Made by a program: the position numbers and the translations under genes
Notes under the pieces: generated by a model
Database searches by the model: none
What the model saw: the letters and a program-made list of their open reading frames with translations, nothing else
Told to the model about the DNA's origin: nothing
Assembly: GCF_022750635.1 (NCBI RefSeq)
Contig: NZ_JAJKBG010000004.1
Span: forward strand, 248,001 to 312,000
Direction: 5' to 3'
Origin: Brevundimonas pishanensis
GTDB lineage: Bacteria > Pseudomonadota > Alphaproteobacteria > Caulobacterales > Caulobacteraceae
Length of the DNA stretch: 64,000 nucleotides
Shown here: in pieces, positions 28,444-37,260 of the stretch
How positions within the stretch are numbered: position 1 is the stretch's first letter
Layout of the letters: every line of letters begins with the position of its first letter

Positions 28444-29541
28444 ATGGCCCTTAAAGTCGCGATCGTCGGTCTGCCCAACGTTGGCAAGTCCACCCTGTTC
28501 AACGCCCTGACCAAGACGGCAGCGGCGCAAGCTGCAAACTATCCGTTCTGCACCATCGAGCCGAACACCGGCGACGTTGCCGTGCCGGAACCCCGTCTGA
28601 ACAAGCTGGCCGAAATCGCCGGCTCCAAGGAAATCATTCCAGCCCGCATCACCTTCGTGGACGTGGCCGGTCTGGTGCGTGGCGCGTCGAAGGGTGAAGG
28701 TCTGGGCAACCAGTTCCTCGCCAACATCCGCGACTGCGATGCTGTGGCCTTCGTCGCCCGCTGCTTCGTCGATGACGACATCACCCACGTCGAAAACCGC
28801 ATCGACCCGATCTCGGACCTCGAAATCATCGAGACCGAACTGATGCTGGCCGACCTCGAGAGCCTCGAGCGCCGCCGCGTTCAGGTCGAGAAGCGCGCCA
28901 AGGGTGGCGACAAGGAATCGCAACTAACCCTGAAGATGATCGACGCCGCCCTCGAGCAGCTGCGCGAAGGCAAGCCGGCTCGCCTCGCCGACATCTCCAA
29001 GGAAGACAAGAAGGCATGGGACATGCTGCAGCTGCTGACCGCGCTGCCGGCACTCTATGTCTCGAACGTTGAAGAAGCCTCGGCCGACAAGGGCAACGAG
29101 CTGTCTGATCTGGTCGCTGCACGCGCGGCCAAGGACAACGCCAACTCGGTCGTTATCTCGGCCCAGATCGAATCCGAAATCGCCGTACTGGACGACGAGG
29201 AATCGGCTGAATTCCTCGACACCCTGGGCCTTGAAGAACCGGGCCTGAACCGCCTGATCCGCGAAGCCTACAAGCTGCTGGGCCTGCAGACCTACTTCAC
29301 CGTTGGTCCGAAAGAAGCGCGCGCATGGACCATCCCGGTCGGTGCCACCGCCCCGCAAGCCGCGGGCGTGATCCACACAGACTTCGAAAAGGGCTTCATC
29401 CGCGGCGAAACCATCGCTTACGACGACTATATCGCTCTCAAGGGCGAGGCCGGTGCCAAGGAAGCGGGCAAGATGCGCGCTGAAGGCAAGTCCTACATCG
29501 TCAAGGATGGCGATGTGATGCACTTCCTGTTCAACAACTAA
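28444..29541 (+). CDS. ychF: Redox-regulated ATPase YchF (Obg family)
   Basis: A 365-residue Obg-family P-loop protein that prefers ATP over GTP and is linked to ribosomes and oxidative-stress signalling in E. coli. Seen: G1 [14 protein letters not shown] (residues 8-21), G3 [14 protein letters not shown] (about 74), and the altered G4 YVSNVEE in place of NKxD that marks ATP preference. A coiled-coil insertion (about 120-190) and the C-terminal TGS domain ([26 protein letters not shown]) follow. GAGGAAT precedes the ATG. Confidence 0.97.
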   Translation: MALKVAIVGLPNVGKSTLFNALTKTAAAQAANYPFCTIEPNTGDVAVPEPRLNKLAEIAGSKEIIPARITFVDVAGLVRGASKGEGLGNQFLANIRDCDAVAFVARCFVDDDITHVENRIDPISDLEIIETELMLADLESLERRRVQVEKRAKGGDKESQLTLKMIDAALEQLREGKPARLADISKEDKKAWDMLQLLTALPALYVSNVEEASADKGNELSDLVAARAAKDNANSVVISAQIESEIAVLDDEESAEFLDTLGLEEPGLNRLIREAYKLLGLQTYFTVGPKEARAWTIPVGATAPQAAGVIHTDFEKGFIRGETIAYDDYIALKGEAGAKEAGKMRAEGKSYIVKDGDVMHFLFNN

Positions 29542-29561
29542 GTCGAACAGCCAGTCCGTTC

Positions 29562-29598
29562 AAAAAGGCACTGCCCCTCGCGGGTGGTGCTTTTTCTT
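29562..29598 (+). terminator. Rho-independent terminator after ychF
   Basis: A 9-bp stem GCACTGCCC/GGGTGGTGC with two G-T pairs (29568-29576 with 29582-29590) is preceded by AAAAA and followed by TTTTTCTTT. Confidence 0.88.
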
Positions 29599-29672
29599 TG
29601 CCCGCTCCGACGAGTAAGATTACATTGTTCTCAAGCTGCGCCATTACAGGGTGGCGGCTTTGGGGGGCATAC

Positions 29673-30506
29673 TTGAAACCAATCAACCGGATCATCACGA
29701 CGGTGATCGCTGCTGGCTGCGCGGCGTATGCCGCTCAGGCATCAGCCCAGACACGCACGCAAGACACCGCGCCGCTTATTATCCATCCGCCTGCACAGGG
29801 CGAAGTCGCCATTGGCGAGGAAATCGCCAGTGTCAGAACCAATCCTGTCATACGCCTTCGCACCACCACCATGCGTGCGGCCAGGCTGGACATGGATACG
29901 GACACGCCGTCGGGCTTTGCTCTGGCCAAGATGCTACCTGCGGGCACGAAGATGTTCGGCATCCACACGACGGCGGGCTGGGCCTATTGCGCGGTAGCCG
30001 AATCCAACGCCCGCTGGTGGACAACGGATCAGTTCGTCTGTTTCGAGGACACCGACAAAGACGGTCGCTTCGAGAGTGTCATGCGTTCGGGTGCGCCCTT
30101 CATGCGGGTGCCGCTGTTCGTGTTCGAGACGGGCAACCGCATCGCCTTGCAGACCCCTGCACCCTATACCCAGATCGATGTGCAAGACGGTCCGTCCATG
30201 GACATGACCATCTATGCGCTTCAGGGGAAACGCGATTTCCGCAATGGTATCATCTATCTACGTGCCGGATTCCGCCCGGACGATGCCATCGGCCACATCC
30301 CCATCAGGGGGTTGACCGCCCGGGCACGTCTGAACCCCGAGGGTCCGACGCGGATGCAGTTGATGGGGCTGGAGATCGAAATCCTCTCGACCGACGAGGA
30401 AGGCAATATCCGCTATCGCATCCTCAAGGCTCCTGAAGAGGGCATGATCTATCGCGCCACCATGAGTGTCTCGACCACCTACACTCCTATCCTCATTCCG
30501 GGCTGA
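29673..30506 (+). CDS. Uncharacterised exported protein with DxDxDG loop (first of a pair)
   Basis: I do not recognise this family. From the TTG at 29673 (GGGGGG 5 nt upstream) the 277-residue product has a signal peptide ending AAQASAQ. A beta-rich domain follows, with WAYCAVAESNARWWTTDQFVCFEDTD and the calcium-loop-like DTDKDGRFE (about residues 116-124). Two Cys flank the Trp-rich segment and may form a disulfide. The reading frame is open up to 29598, but that would start inside the ychF terminator. The next gene, 8 bp downstream, encodes a protein of similar layout. Function unknown; location in the periplasm or outside is inferred. Confidence 0.72.
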   Translation: MKPINRIITTVIAAGCAAYAAQASAQTRTQDTAPLIIHPPAQGEVAIGEEIASVRTNPVIRLRTTTMRAARLDMDTDTPSGFALAKMLPAGTKMFGIHTTAGWAYCAVAESNARWWTTDQFVCFEDTDKDGRFESVMRSGAPFMRVPLFVFETGNRIALQTPAPYTQIDVQDGPSMDMTIYALQGKRDFRNGIIYLRAGFRPDDAIGHIPIRGLTARARLNPEGPTRMQLMGLEIEILSTDEEGNIRYRILKAPEEGMIYRATMSVSTTYTPILIPG

Positions 30507-30514
30507 GAACGCGC

Positions 30515-31519
30515 ATGACTGTCTATTCCGCCATCGCCATCGCTCTGCTCCTGCAAGCCGCGCCCGAAACACCGATCGGCTCGACACAGGTACCGCCAGC
30601 GGACGCCGTCCAAATCGCCGAACCTGACGAGATCGAGGACGACGCAAGCGAGGCTGCCACCGAAGCCGCCCGACGCGCATCTCAACTATCTGCCATGGTC
30701 ACTGTGGCGCAGCCCTTGGTCCTCGTTCGAACAGCGGTCACGCCCGACACGGTATTCCGTACAGTCGATCACGGCCAGATCATCGCCTCGCAGGACATCT
30801 CCCCGGCCCAGTTTGTGACCATCACCACACCGGTCAACAACGCCAACAAATACGGCCCCGCAGGTGCCGCCCTATGGAAGTTCCTTGAAGGCGAGAATGA
30901 ATGGTGGTGCTGGCGCAACACGGCTGGTTTTCCGGCGTGGAACAGGCCGACAGACTACTACTGCTACCGTGACGCCGACGGTGACGGCACCTTTGACGAA
31001 CTGCGCGAGAACCCCGGGTGGAGCGAATCTATCCGCCATTCCCGTTTCATCGCGACCACGCTTGGAAGCGTCGAGCGTGCAAGGGGCCAGGCCAGCTATG
31101 TCGCCGGCGGGCAACTGGATTATGTCGAGCAAGTCGCCATTCGATATGACGCCCCGATCTTCGGTGCGGTCAATGCTGACGGCTACATCACCAAGGGTGC
31201 AGTATCGTTTGATGTAATTGCCGGTATTGGCCCGCAGGCAGGTCAGCGCGGCACCTCGCTGTTGTACTCGCGCCTTGTCGATCCGACGGGCATGGACAAG
31301 CTCTATTCCATCCACGTCGCGTTGGATGAAACCGGTAAAGGCACTGTCCAACACCCCAGCGGGATCTCGATTGAAGTGGAACGGGCCAATGCCGATGGGA
31401 CCGTGGTCGTGAAGCTGCTGTCCGGTTATCCATCAGGCGAGACCTCGCTGATGCCGCCTATACCGGCGCTCTCATTCGAAACCCTGCTGCAGATTTTGAG
31501 AGCGCGGGGCGACCTTTAG
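30515..31519 (+). CDS. Uncharacterised exported protein with DxDxDG loop (second of a pair)
   Basis: A 334-residue protein with an N-terminal hydrophobic segment (MTVYSAIAIALLLQAAP) that is either a short signal peptide or an anchor. An acidic, Ala-rich stretch follows (EPDEIEDDASEAATEAA), then a beta-rich domain. The centre carries WWCWRNTAGFPAWNRPTDYY, CYRDADGDGTFDELRENPG and a second G-rich half. The aromatic/Cys segment followed by DADGDGTFD corresponds in place and pattern to DTDKDGRFE of the preceding gene, suggesting distant paralogy. Co-transcription with that gene is likely from the 8-bp gap. No function can be assigned. Confidence 0.72.
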   Translation: MTVYSAIAIALLLQAAPETPIGSTQVPPADAVQIAEPDEIEDDASEAATEAARRASQLSAMVTVAQPLVLVRTAVTPDTVFRTVDHGQIIASQDISPAQFVTITTPVNNANKYGPAGAALWKFLEGENEWWCWRNTAGFPAWNRPTDYYCYRDADGDGTFDELRENPGWSESIRHSRFIATTLGSVERARGQASYVAGGQLDYVEQVAIRYDAPIFGAVNADGYITKGAVSFDVIAGIGPQAGQRGTSLLYSRLVDPTGMDKLYSIHVALDETGKGTVQHPSGISIEVERANADGTVVVKLLSGYPSGETSLMPPIPALSFETLLQILRARGDL

Positions 31520-31547
31520 ACTTTCTACCCATACAGCTAAGTTTTCT

Positions 31548-31580
31548 ACAGGGTCATCCTTCGGGTGACCCTGTTATTTT
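31548..31580 (+). terminator. Terminator-like hairpin between the DxDxDG gene and metY
   Basis: A 12-bp stem with one G-T pair (31548-31559 with 31563-31574) and a TTC loop is followed by TATTTT. It ends only 33 bp before the metY start, leaving little room for a metY promoter, so it may act as an attenuator as well as a terminator. Confidence 0.8.
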
Positions 31581-31582
31581 GA

Positions 31583-31603
31583 CCGCCTGTTTTATGGGGA
31601 GGT
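31583..31603 (+). promoter_or_regulatory. Possible stem covering the metY ribosome-binding site
   Basis: GACCGCC at 31581-31587 can pair with GGAGGTC at 31597-31603 except at one position. This would bury the GGGGAGG ribosome-binding site 5 nt before the TTG start. No recognised SAM riboswitch core (SAM-I, SAM-II) is visible in the short leader. Confidence 0.35.
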
Positions 31604-31607
31604 CCTC

Positions 31608-32885
31608 TTGTCCTTGAAGTTCGACACTCTGGCGCTGCACGCCGGATATACGCCTGATCCGACGACCAAGTCCGTCGCCGTGCCGATCTATCAAACCACC
31701 AGCTACGCCTTTGACGACACCCAGCACGGGGCCGACCTGTTCGACCTGAAGGTGGCAGGCAATATCTACACCCGCATCATGAACCCGACGTCCGATGTGC
31801 TGGAACAGCGCATTGCGGCACTGGAGGGCGGCATTGCGGCCCTGGCGGTAGCGTCGGGCCAAGCGGCCATCACCTACGCCATCCTGACCATCGCAGAGGC
31901 CGGCGACAACATCATCGCCACCAGCACCCTGTATGGCGGCACCTACAACCTGTTCGCCCACACACTGCCCCAGTATGGCATCGAGGTGCGCTTCATCGAC
32001 GCCGATGACTTTGACGCCGTCGCCGCCAACACGGATGCCCGCACCAAGGCTGTCTTCTGCGAGTCCATCGGCAATCCGCTGGGCAATGTGGTGGACTTCA
32101 AGGCGCTGGCCGATGCGGCACACGCTGCGGGCCTGCCGCTGATCGTCGACAATACCGTGCCGACGCCCTACCTCACCCGCCCCATCGAGCATGGCGCGGA
32201 CATCGTCATCCACTCGCTGACCAAATATATCGGCGGCCACGGCACCTCTATCGGCGGGGCTATCGTCGATGGCGGCACGTTCCCGTGGGCGCAGCACAAG
32301 GAGCGCTTCCGCCGTTTGAACGAACCCGAGGTCAGCTATCACGGCGTGGTCTATACCGAGGCGCTGGGGCCAGCCGCCTTCATCGGTCGCGTGCGCACGG
32401 TCCTCTTGCGCAACACCGGCGCGGCCATCTCGCCGTTCAACAGCTTCCTGATCCTGCAAGGGCTAGAGACGCTGGCGCTGCGTATGGATCGCCACGTCGA
32501 GAACGCCACCGCCATCGCCAAATGGCTGAAGGCCCACCCCAAGGTGGAATGGGTGAACTACGCCGGTCTTGAGGACCACGCCTCGCACGGCCTGATCCAG
32601 AAATACTTTGGCGGCAAGGCGTCGGGTCTGCTGACCTTCGGCGTCAAGGGTGGCCGCGCGGCCGGTGCCCGCTTCCAGGATGCGGTGAAGCTGTTCACCC
32701 GTCTGGTGAACATCGGCGATGCCAAGTCGCTGGTCTGCCATCCGGCCTCGACTACGCACCGTCAGCTCTCGCCCGAAGAGCTAAAGCGCGCCGGCGTCAC
32801 CGAAGACACCGTGCGTCTGTCGGTCGGTATCGAACATATCGACGACCTGATCGCGGATCTGGAACAGGCGCTGAGCGCAGCCTGA
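31608..32885 (+). CDS. metY: O-acetylhomoserine aminocarboxypropyltransferase/sulfhydrylase (MetY type)
   Basis: PLP enzyme that makes homocysteine (with sulfide) or methionine (with methanethiol) from O-acetylhomoserine. The 425-residue length fits MetY better than MetZ or MetB. Seen: FDTLALHAGYTPDPTTKSVAVPIYQTTSY at the N-terminus, the cofactor-stacking region ATSTLYGGTYNLF, and the PLP lysine in VIHSLTKYIGGHGTS (about residue 208). The C-terminal SLVCHPASTTHRQLSPEE and VRLSVGIEHIDDLIADL are also present. The start is TTG with a strong GGGGAGG at 5 nt. A hairpin in the leader suggests regulation of transcription or translation. Confidence 0.94.
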   Translation: MSLKFDTLALHAGYTPDPTTKSVAVPIYQTTSYAFDDTQHGADLFDLKVAGNIYTRIMNPTSDVLEQRIAALEGGIAALAVASGQAAITYAILTIAEAGDNIIATSTLYGGTYNLFAHTLPQYGIEVRFIDADDFDAVAANTDARTKAVFCESIGNPLGNVVDFKALADAAHAAGLPLIVDNTVPTPYLTRPIEHGADIVIHSLTKYIGGHGTSIGGAIVDGGTFPWAQHKERFRRLNEPEVSYHGVVYTEALGPAAFIGRVRTVLLRNTGAAISPFNSFLILQGLETLALRMDRHVENATAIAKWLKAHPKVEWVNYAGLEDHASHGLIQKYFGGKASGLLTFGVKGGRAAGARFQDAVKLFTRLVNIGDAKSLVCHPASTTHRQLSPEELKRAGVTEDTVRLSVGIEHIDDLIADLEQALSAA

Positions 32886-32900
32886 TCTAGGCCGCTCATG

Positions 32901-32936
32901 AAAAGCCCTCCGCCGATCTGGCGGAGGGCTTCTTCG
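32901..32936. terminator. Bidirectional terminator between metY and an M28 peptidase gene
   Basis: An 11-bp stem AGCCCTCCGCC/GGCGGAGGGCT (32904-32914 with 32920-32930) has AAAA on its left and TTCTTCGTCT on its right. It lies between convergent genes. Confidence 0.85.
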
Positions 32937-32949
32937 TCTGCAGATGGCC

Positions 32950-34527
32950 TTAGCGGCGGTCGGCGCGCTCGGCGTCGGTGCGTGCCCGCACCTGACCGAA
33001 CTCCGACTCCGGCTTCCACGTCGGCCAGACGCGGCTATCAGCCAGTTCGCGGCCCAAACGATACAACAGGGTCAGGTTCTCGACCGCCGATGTGAAGTCG
33101 AGATCCTCGGACCATTCGTCGGTGGGCTTGTGATAGACGCGAGCGAAACGCTCCTGCCAAGCCGCCTTGCCAGCCTCGATGCCACCGTCCACGAAGTCCA
33201 CACCGTGCCAAGGCATCAGAGCCGGAACACCCGCGCGGGCGAACGGGAAGTGGTCCGAACGGTAGTAGAAGCCCTGCTGCGGCTGGCCGTCGTCGGAGAC
33301 GTAGCGCCCCTCGGCCTTGGCCAACACGTCCAGCATGTCTTCCAGCGTGTTCTGGCCCTTGCCGAAGATCGGCACATCGCGGGTCGGACCAGACAGCGGC
33401 AACATATCGATGTTGATATCGGCCACGGTAGTCGCCAGCGGATAGATGGGGTCTGCCGCATAGCCATAGGCACCCAGCAAACCCATTTCCTCGGCGGTGG
33501 CGTGCAGGAACACGACCGAACGCTTGGACGGGCCGGCCTTGGCGAACTCGCGGGCCATTTCTACGACGCCGACGGTGCCCGAGGCATTGTCCCATGCGCC
33601 GTTGAAGACGTTGTCGCCCGGATGATCGTTGGTGCCGACGTGATCCCAGTGTGCGCTGAAGACGATGGTCTCGTCAGGGAACTCGGTGCCTTCCAGTCGC
33701 GCCAGCAGGTTGTGCGTGACCAGAATGTCCTTGGTTTCCTCGGCCTTCACCGAGAGGGTCAGCGGCAGGGCGCGGGCCTTGAATGCACCTGCATCGAGCG
33801 CTTCCTCTGCAACGGTGCCGATGCCCCAGCTCTTGGCCAGCTCAGCCGACAACTGGCCCTTGAATTGCAGTTCAGCCGAACCGGGGCTAAGGGTCTGTTG
33901 GCGACCTGCGCGCGACAGCGAGCGGGCAAAGTCCGATTGGACCGTAATGATCGCCACCGCGCCACGGCGGAACGCCTCGTCGGCCTTGTACGCTTCTTGA
34001 GCATAGAAGCGGCGATACTCGCTACCGAACGACGGCGAGCCGCTCATGACGACTACGACCTTGCCGGTCACATCCGTATCGCCATAATCGTCCCACTCCC
34101 GCTCGGGAGCGGTGATGCCGTAGCCGGCGAAAACAACCGGAGCATTAGCAACGTCCGCCAGACCCGCCGTGTTGATGGCACGGACGGTCAGGCCATCAGC
34201 TGGCGCAATCGAGGTCGCCGCACCGCCTGCGCTGGAAACGGACACAACAGCGTCGGCCTTCGGGGTCAGGCGCAGCAGGTCGATCTGTTGCAGCCACTGG
34301 CCATCACGACCACCCGGCTTCATGCCCATGGCTTCATACTGGGCCTGCAGCCAGGCGAGGGTCTTTTCCTCGCCAATGGTGCCGGGCTTGCGGCCTTGGA
34401 AGTCATCGGCGCTGATCAAACGGATGCTGTCCGACAGACGCTGCGCCTCGAAGTCCTGCGCGAAGGCCGGAGCCGATACGAACACGAGGGCGGCAAGCGC
34501 TACGCCACGAAGAAAGGATTTGGGCAT
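32950..34527 (-). CDS. Secreted M28 family zinc peptidase (with PA-type insert)
   Basis: Exported aminopeptidase-like metallopeptidase. I start at ATG 34527 (MPKSFLRGVALAALVFVSAP, AGGAGG 4 nt upstream, 525 residues); the frame is open seven codons further to a GTG. The signal peptide ends SAPAFAQ. Residues about 60-270 include a PA-like insert. The M28 dizinc ligands are visible: SAHWDHVG (His, Asp-type), AWDNASGTVG (bridging Asp), ATAEEMGLLG (catalytic Glu pair), DINIDML and YRSDHFPFARAGVP (His). It is followed upstream by a second M28 gene on the same strand, about 34% of residues looking shared in aligned motifs by eye. Substrate unknown. Confidence 0.9.
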   Translation of the reverse strand: MPKSFLRGVALAALVFVSAPAFAQDFEAQRLSDSIRLISADDFQGRKPGTIGEEKTLAWLQAQYEAMGMKPGGRDGQWLQQIDLLRLTPKADAVVSVSSAGGAATSIAPADGLTVRAINTAGLADVANAPVVFAGYGITAPEREWDDYGDTDVTGKVVVVMSGSPSFGSEYRRFYAQEAYKADEAFRRGAVAIITVQSDFARSLSRAGRQQTLSPGSAELQFKGQLSAELAKSWGIGTVAEEALDAGAFKARALPLTLSVKAEETKDILVTHNLLARLEGTEFPDETIVFSAHWDHVGTNDHPGDNVFNGAWDNASGTVGVVEMAREFAKAGPSKRSVVFLHATAEEMGLLGAYGYAADPIYPLATTVADINIDMLPLSGPTRDVPIFGKGQNTLEDMLDVLAKAEGRYVSDDGQPQQGFYYRSDHFPFARAGVPALMPWHGVDFVDGGIEAGKAAWQERFARVYHKPTDEWSEDLDFTSAVENLTLLYRLGRELADSRVWPTWKPESEFGQVRARTDAERADRR

Positions 34528-34621
34528 TTGGCCTCCTAGCAATGCCACAACCGCGCCAAGGCGAACGGTTCGGTTGCAGGACAGTCCCCCACGAACTGCC
34601 CTGCGATATTTCTACGTCCGG

Positions 34622-36262
34622 TCAGGGACGCTGCGCCTCGGATTGGGCACGAACAGCGGCGAACTCCGACGTGGGCTTCCATTGCGGCCAGTCGGTCGAA
34701 TTCGCCAGTGCTTTGCCCGCCTCGTAAACGACTTCCATGTCTTGCGCCATGCCGCGCAGATCCCAGTCCGCGCTCCATTCATCGGCAACCTGGTGATAGC
34801 CGATACGGCCGTACTCGGCAGCGGCGGCGATCCGCGGCTCGATCGGCGCGTCGACGTAGTCACCGGCCGAGTTCACATAGGCCATCGGCACACCGCGACG
34901 CACCAGCGGGAAGTGGTCCGAACGGAAATAGATACCGGCCGCAGCACCTGCATCCGGCACAATCCCGCGCCCTTGCGCGGCTGCGACCTGCGTGAGGCGG
35001 TCATCCAGATCGGAGTGACCGAAGCCCGTGATGTTCAGCTTGTCCTTGCGGCCATAGACGTTGGCGGCGTCGATGTTGAAGCCTGCGACCGTCGTCTCCA
35101 GCGGATAGAGCGGATTGGCCGCATAATACTCCGAACCCAACAGACCCGATTCTTCGCCCGTGAACGCGACCATGACGATCGAGCGTTCCGGCTTCGGACC
35201 TGCGCCATATTGGCGGGCCAGTTCGATCAACGCAGCAGTACCCGAGGCGTTGTCCACGGCACCGTTGAAAATCTTGTCGCCGTTTACGCCCTCATCGGTT
35301 GCGATGCCGATGTGGTCCCAGTGACCGCCGTAAAGGATCGTCTCGTTCGGGCGCGAGGAGCCTTCCAGACGGGCGACGATGTTGTGGGTCACGATCTGGC
35401 TGGAAGCGACGTCAAAGCTGACGTCCATCGTCGCCTTGAGGTCGACGGGCTGGAAATCGGGACTGCGGGCCAGCTTCTTCTGCTCTTCGAAATCGACGCC
35501 TGCCGCCTCGAACAGTTTTTCAGCAGCATCGCGCTGGATCCAGGCTTCGACCGGAACGCGTTCCTTGGCCGGATCGGCGCGCACGATGTCGAACTGCGGC
35601 ACGGTCCAGGAGTTGACGACCGTCGTCCAGCCATAGGCAGCGGGCCTGTCCTCATGGACGATCAGGACGCCGGCGGCACCTTGGCGGGCGGCCTCCTCAT
35701 ATTTGTAGGTCCAGCGGCCATAGTAGGTCATGGCCCGACCGCCGAAGGTGTTGAGTTCCGGCTCTTCAAAATCCGGATCGTTCACCAGCACGACGATGAT
35801 CTTGCCACGCACATCGACCTTGAAGTCGTTCCAGTCGCGCTCGGGCGCATTCACGCCATAGCCGACGAACACCAGCGGGACGTCTTTCAGTTCGACATCA
35901 CTACCCGGCAGGCGCGAGCTGATGGTGACCTGCTGGCCCTGCGTCAGCGGCGTGACCTCCCCGCCCTGCTTCAGCGCAGCGCGCACGTTCGACGACGCGA
36001 TACGGTTCAGGGTGACAGCTTGCGTCCAGCCGCCGTTTTCGCCGCCTGGTGCAAAACCGGCATCGGCAAAGCGCTGGCTTAGGAAATCGATGACCTTCTG
36101 CTCGGCGGGCGTTGCGATGCCGCGGCCCTCGAAGCTGTCGTCCGATAGGATGCGAATGTCTTCGGATATACGGGCGGTGTCGAAGACCGACTGCGCCATC
36201 GCACCTCCCGACATTAAAGCCGCGCTCAACGCCAAGCTGGCAACCGTCGTAAACAGGCGCAT
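34622..36262 (-). CDS. Secreted M28 family zinc peptidase, paralogue of the downstream gene
   Basis: A 546-residue exported metallopeptidase starting at ATG 36262 (MRLFTTVASLALSAALMSGG). The longer frame from 36283 lacks support, and GGAGG lies upstream of the ATG. The signal peptide ends SGGAMAQ. Ligand motifs parallel the neighbouring peptidase: YGGHWDHIGIATDE, NGAVDNASGTAALIEL, VAFTGEESGLLGSEYYA, GFNIDAANVYG and FRSDHFPLVRRGVP. A PA-like domain with RQGAAGVLIVHEDRP lies in the first half. The two genes form a tandem pair with about 95 bp between them. Their N-terminal SDDSFEGRGIATP and SADDFQGRKPGTI segments also match. Confidence 0.91.
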   Translation of the reverse strand: MRLFTTVASLALSAALMSGGAMAQSVFDTARISEDIRILSDDSFEGRGIATPAEQKVIDFLSQRFADAGFAPGGENGGWTQAVTLNRIASSNVRAALKQGGEVTPLTQGQQVTISSRLPGSDVELKDVPLVFVGYGVNAPERDWNDFKVDVRGKIIVVLVNDPDFEEPELNTFGGRAMTYYGRWTYKYEEAARQGAAGVLIVHEDRPAAYGWTTVVNSWTVPQFDIVRADPAKERVPVEAWIQRDAAEKLFEAAGVDFEEQKKLARSPDFQPVDLKATMDVSFDVASSQIVTHNIVARLEGSSRPNETILYGGHWDHIGIATDEGVNGDKIFNGAVDNASGTAALIELARQYGAGPKPERSIVMVAFTGEESGLLGSEYYAANPLYPLETTVAGFNIDAANVYGRKDKLNITGFGHSDLDDRLTQVAAAQGRGIVPDAGAAAGIYFRSDHFPLVRRGVPMAYVNSAGDYVDAPIEPRIAAAAEYGRIGYHQVADEWSADWDLRGMAQDMEVVYEAGKALANSTDWPQWKPTSEFAAVRAQSEAQRP

Positions 36263-36322
36263 GGGGCCTACCCTCCGCAACAATAAGATGGCGGGACGTT
36301 AAGCGCAGTCGGCGCAAAGGCA

Positions 36323-36356
36323 AAGAAAAACCCCGCCAACCGGACGGTCAGCGGGG
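36323..36356 (-). terminator. Rho-independent terminator of the petABC operon
   Basis: CCCCGC/GCGGGG arms (36331-36336 with 36351-36356) have a smaller inner hairpin. On the minus strand they are followed by TTTTTCTTTG, 27 bp beyond the petC stop. Confidence 0.85.
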
Positions 36357-36382
36357 CCAATCTTTTCACCGGAGCGGGTGGC

Positions 36383-37255
36383 CTAGTGAGCCACGCCCTT
36401 CCAGATCTTGCGGTACGAAGCGTAGGTGATACCGGCGAACAGGATCAGGAAGATCAGTACGCCGAAACCAGCCTGCTTGCGCTCAACCATCTTGGGCTCG
36501 GAAGCCCACATGATGAAGGCCGCAACGTCCTTCGACATTTGGTCGACGGTCGCTTCGGTGCCGTCATCGTAGCTCACCTGACCGGCGCGCAGCGGAGCCG
36601 GCATGGCAATGAAGCCGCCCGGAGGTGCATGGCCTTCGCCTTCCCAGAACGGGGTCAGGTCGCCGGCCATGTACGGGTTGTAGTTCTGACCCGGAGCCAT
36701 TTTCAGACCCTTGGGCGGAGCCACATAACCCGACAGCAGCGAGTAGATGTAGTTGGCACCGTCGTGACGGGCCTTGGCCATCACCGACAGGTCCGGCGGA
36801 GCCGCACCGCCGTTGGCAGCCGCAGCCGCCGTGGCGTTCGGATATGGGTTCGGGAATTTGTCTGCGGTCGTGGCGTCACGCATCAGCGCCTCGCCGGTCT
36901 CCGAATCGATATCGGCAACCTGCAGTTCCTTGGCCAGAGCCTTCACGACAGGGTTGTCGTTCGGGTTCGGGTATTTCGGATTCCAGAACGGGCCGTGTTT
37001 GTCGCCAAGGTTACGGAAGTGCAGGTGGTCCATGCCGTGGCAGGACGCGCAGACTTCGCGATAGACCTTGTAGCCGCGTTGCAGCTGGCCCTGGTCGAAG
37101 GTGCCGAACGGACCTTCGAAGCTGAAGCCACCATCGCGCGGGTGCTTGGCACCACCGGCGGCCAGCGCCGGAGATGCCACAGCGACGATACCCGCAGCCG
37201 CAATGGCCGAGACGAGGATCTTACGGAAAGACACGATCTTTTTCTCTTTGCTCAT
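36383..37255 (-). CDS. petC: Cytochrome c1 of the bc1 complex
   Basis: Heme-c subunit of ubiquinol:cytochrome c reductase. The 290-residue protein has a signal peptide (SAIAAAGIVAVASPALAAGG). The heme-binding CASCH lies in YREVCASCHGMDHLHFRNLG (about residues 69-73) and the family C1 motifs GGAAPPDLSVMAKARHDG and YNPYMAGDLTPF follow. A C-terminal membrane anchor (AGFGVLIFLILFAGITYASY) ends in RKIWKGVAH. The axial Met is likely in the APGQNYNPYMAG region. It is the last gene of the Rieske/cytochrome b/cytochrome c1 operon, 5 bp after petB. Confidence 0.96.
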   Translation of the reverse strand: MSKEKKIVSFRKILVSAIAAAGIVAVASPALAAGGAKHPRDGGFSFEGPFGTFDQGQLQRGYKVYREVCASCHGMDHLHFRNLGDKHGPFWNPKYPNPNDNPVVKALAKELQVADIDSETGEALMRDATTADKFPNPYPNATAAAAANGGAAPPDLSVMAKARHDGANYIYSLLSGYVAPPKGLKMAPGQNYNPYMAGDLTPFWEGEGHAPPGGFIAMPAPLRAGQVSYDDGTEATVDQMSKDVAAFIMWASEPKMVERKQAGFGVLIFLILFAGITYASYRKIWKGVAH

Positions 37256-37260
37256 CGGGC

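Noticed and set aside
31520..31607. SAM-II-type riboswitch before metY
   Set aside because: The leader is too short and lacks the conserved SAM-II loop and pseudoknot sequence; only a plain hairpin is seen.
34169..36082. 637-codon plus-strand open frame across the M28 peptidase pair
   Set aside because: Antisense to two clear peptidases; composition is Arg/His-rich without domains.
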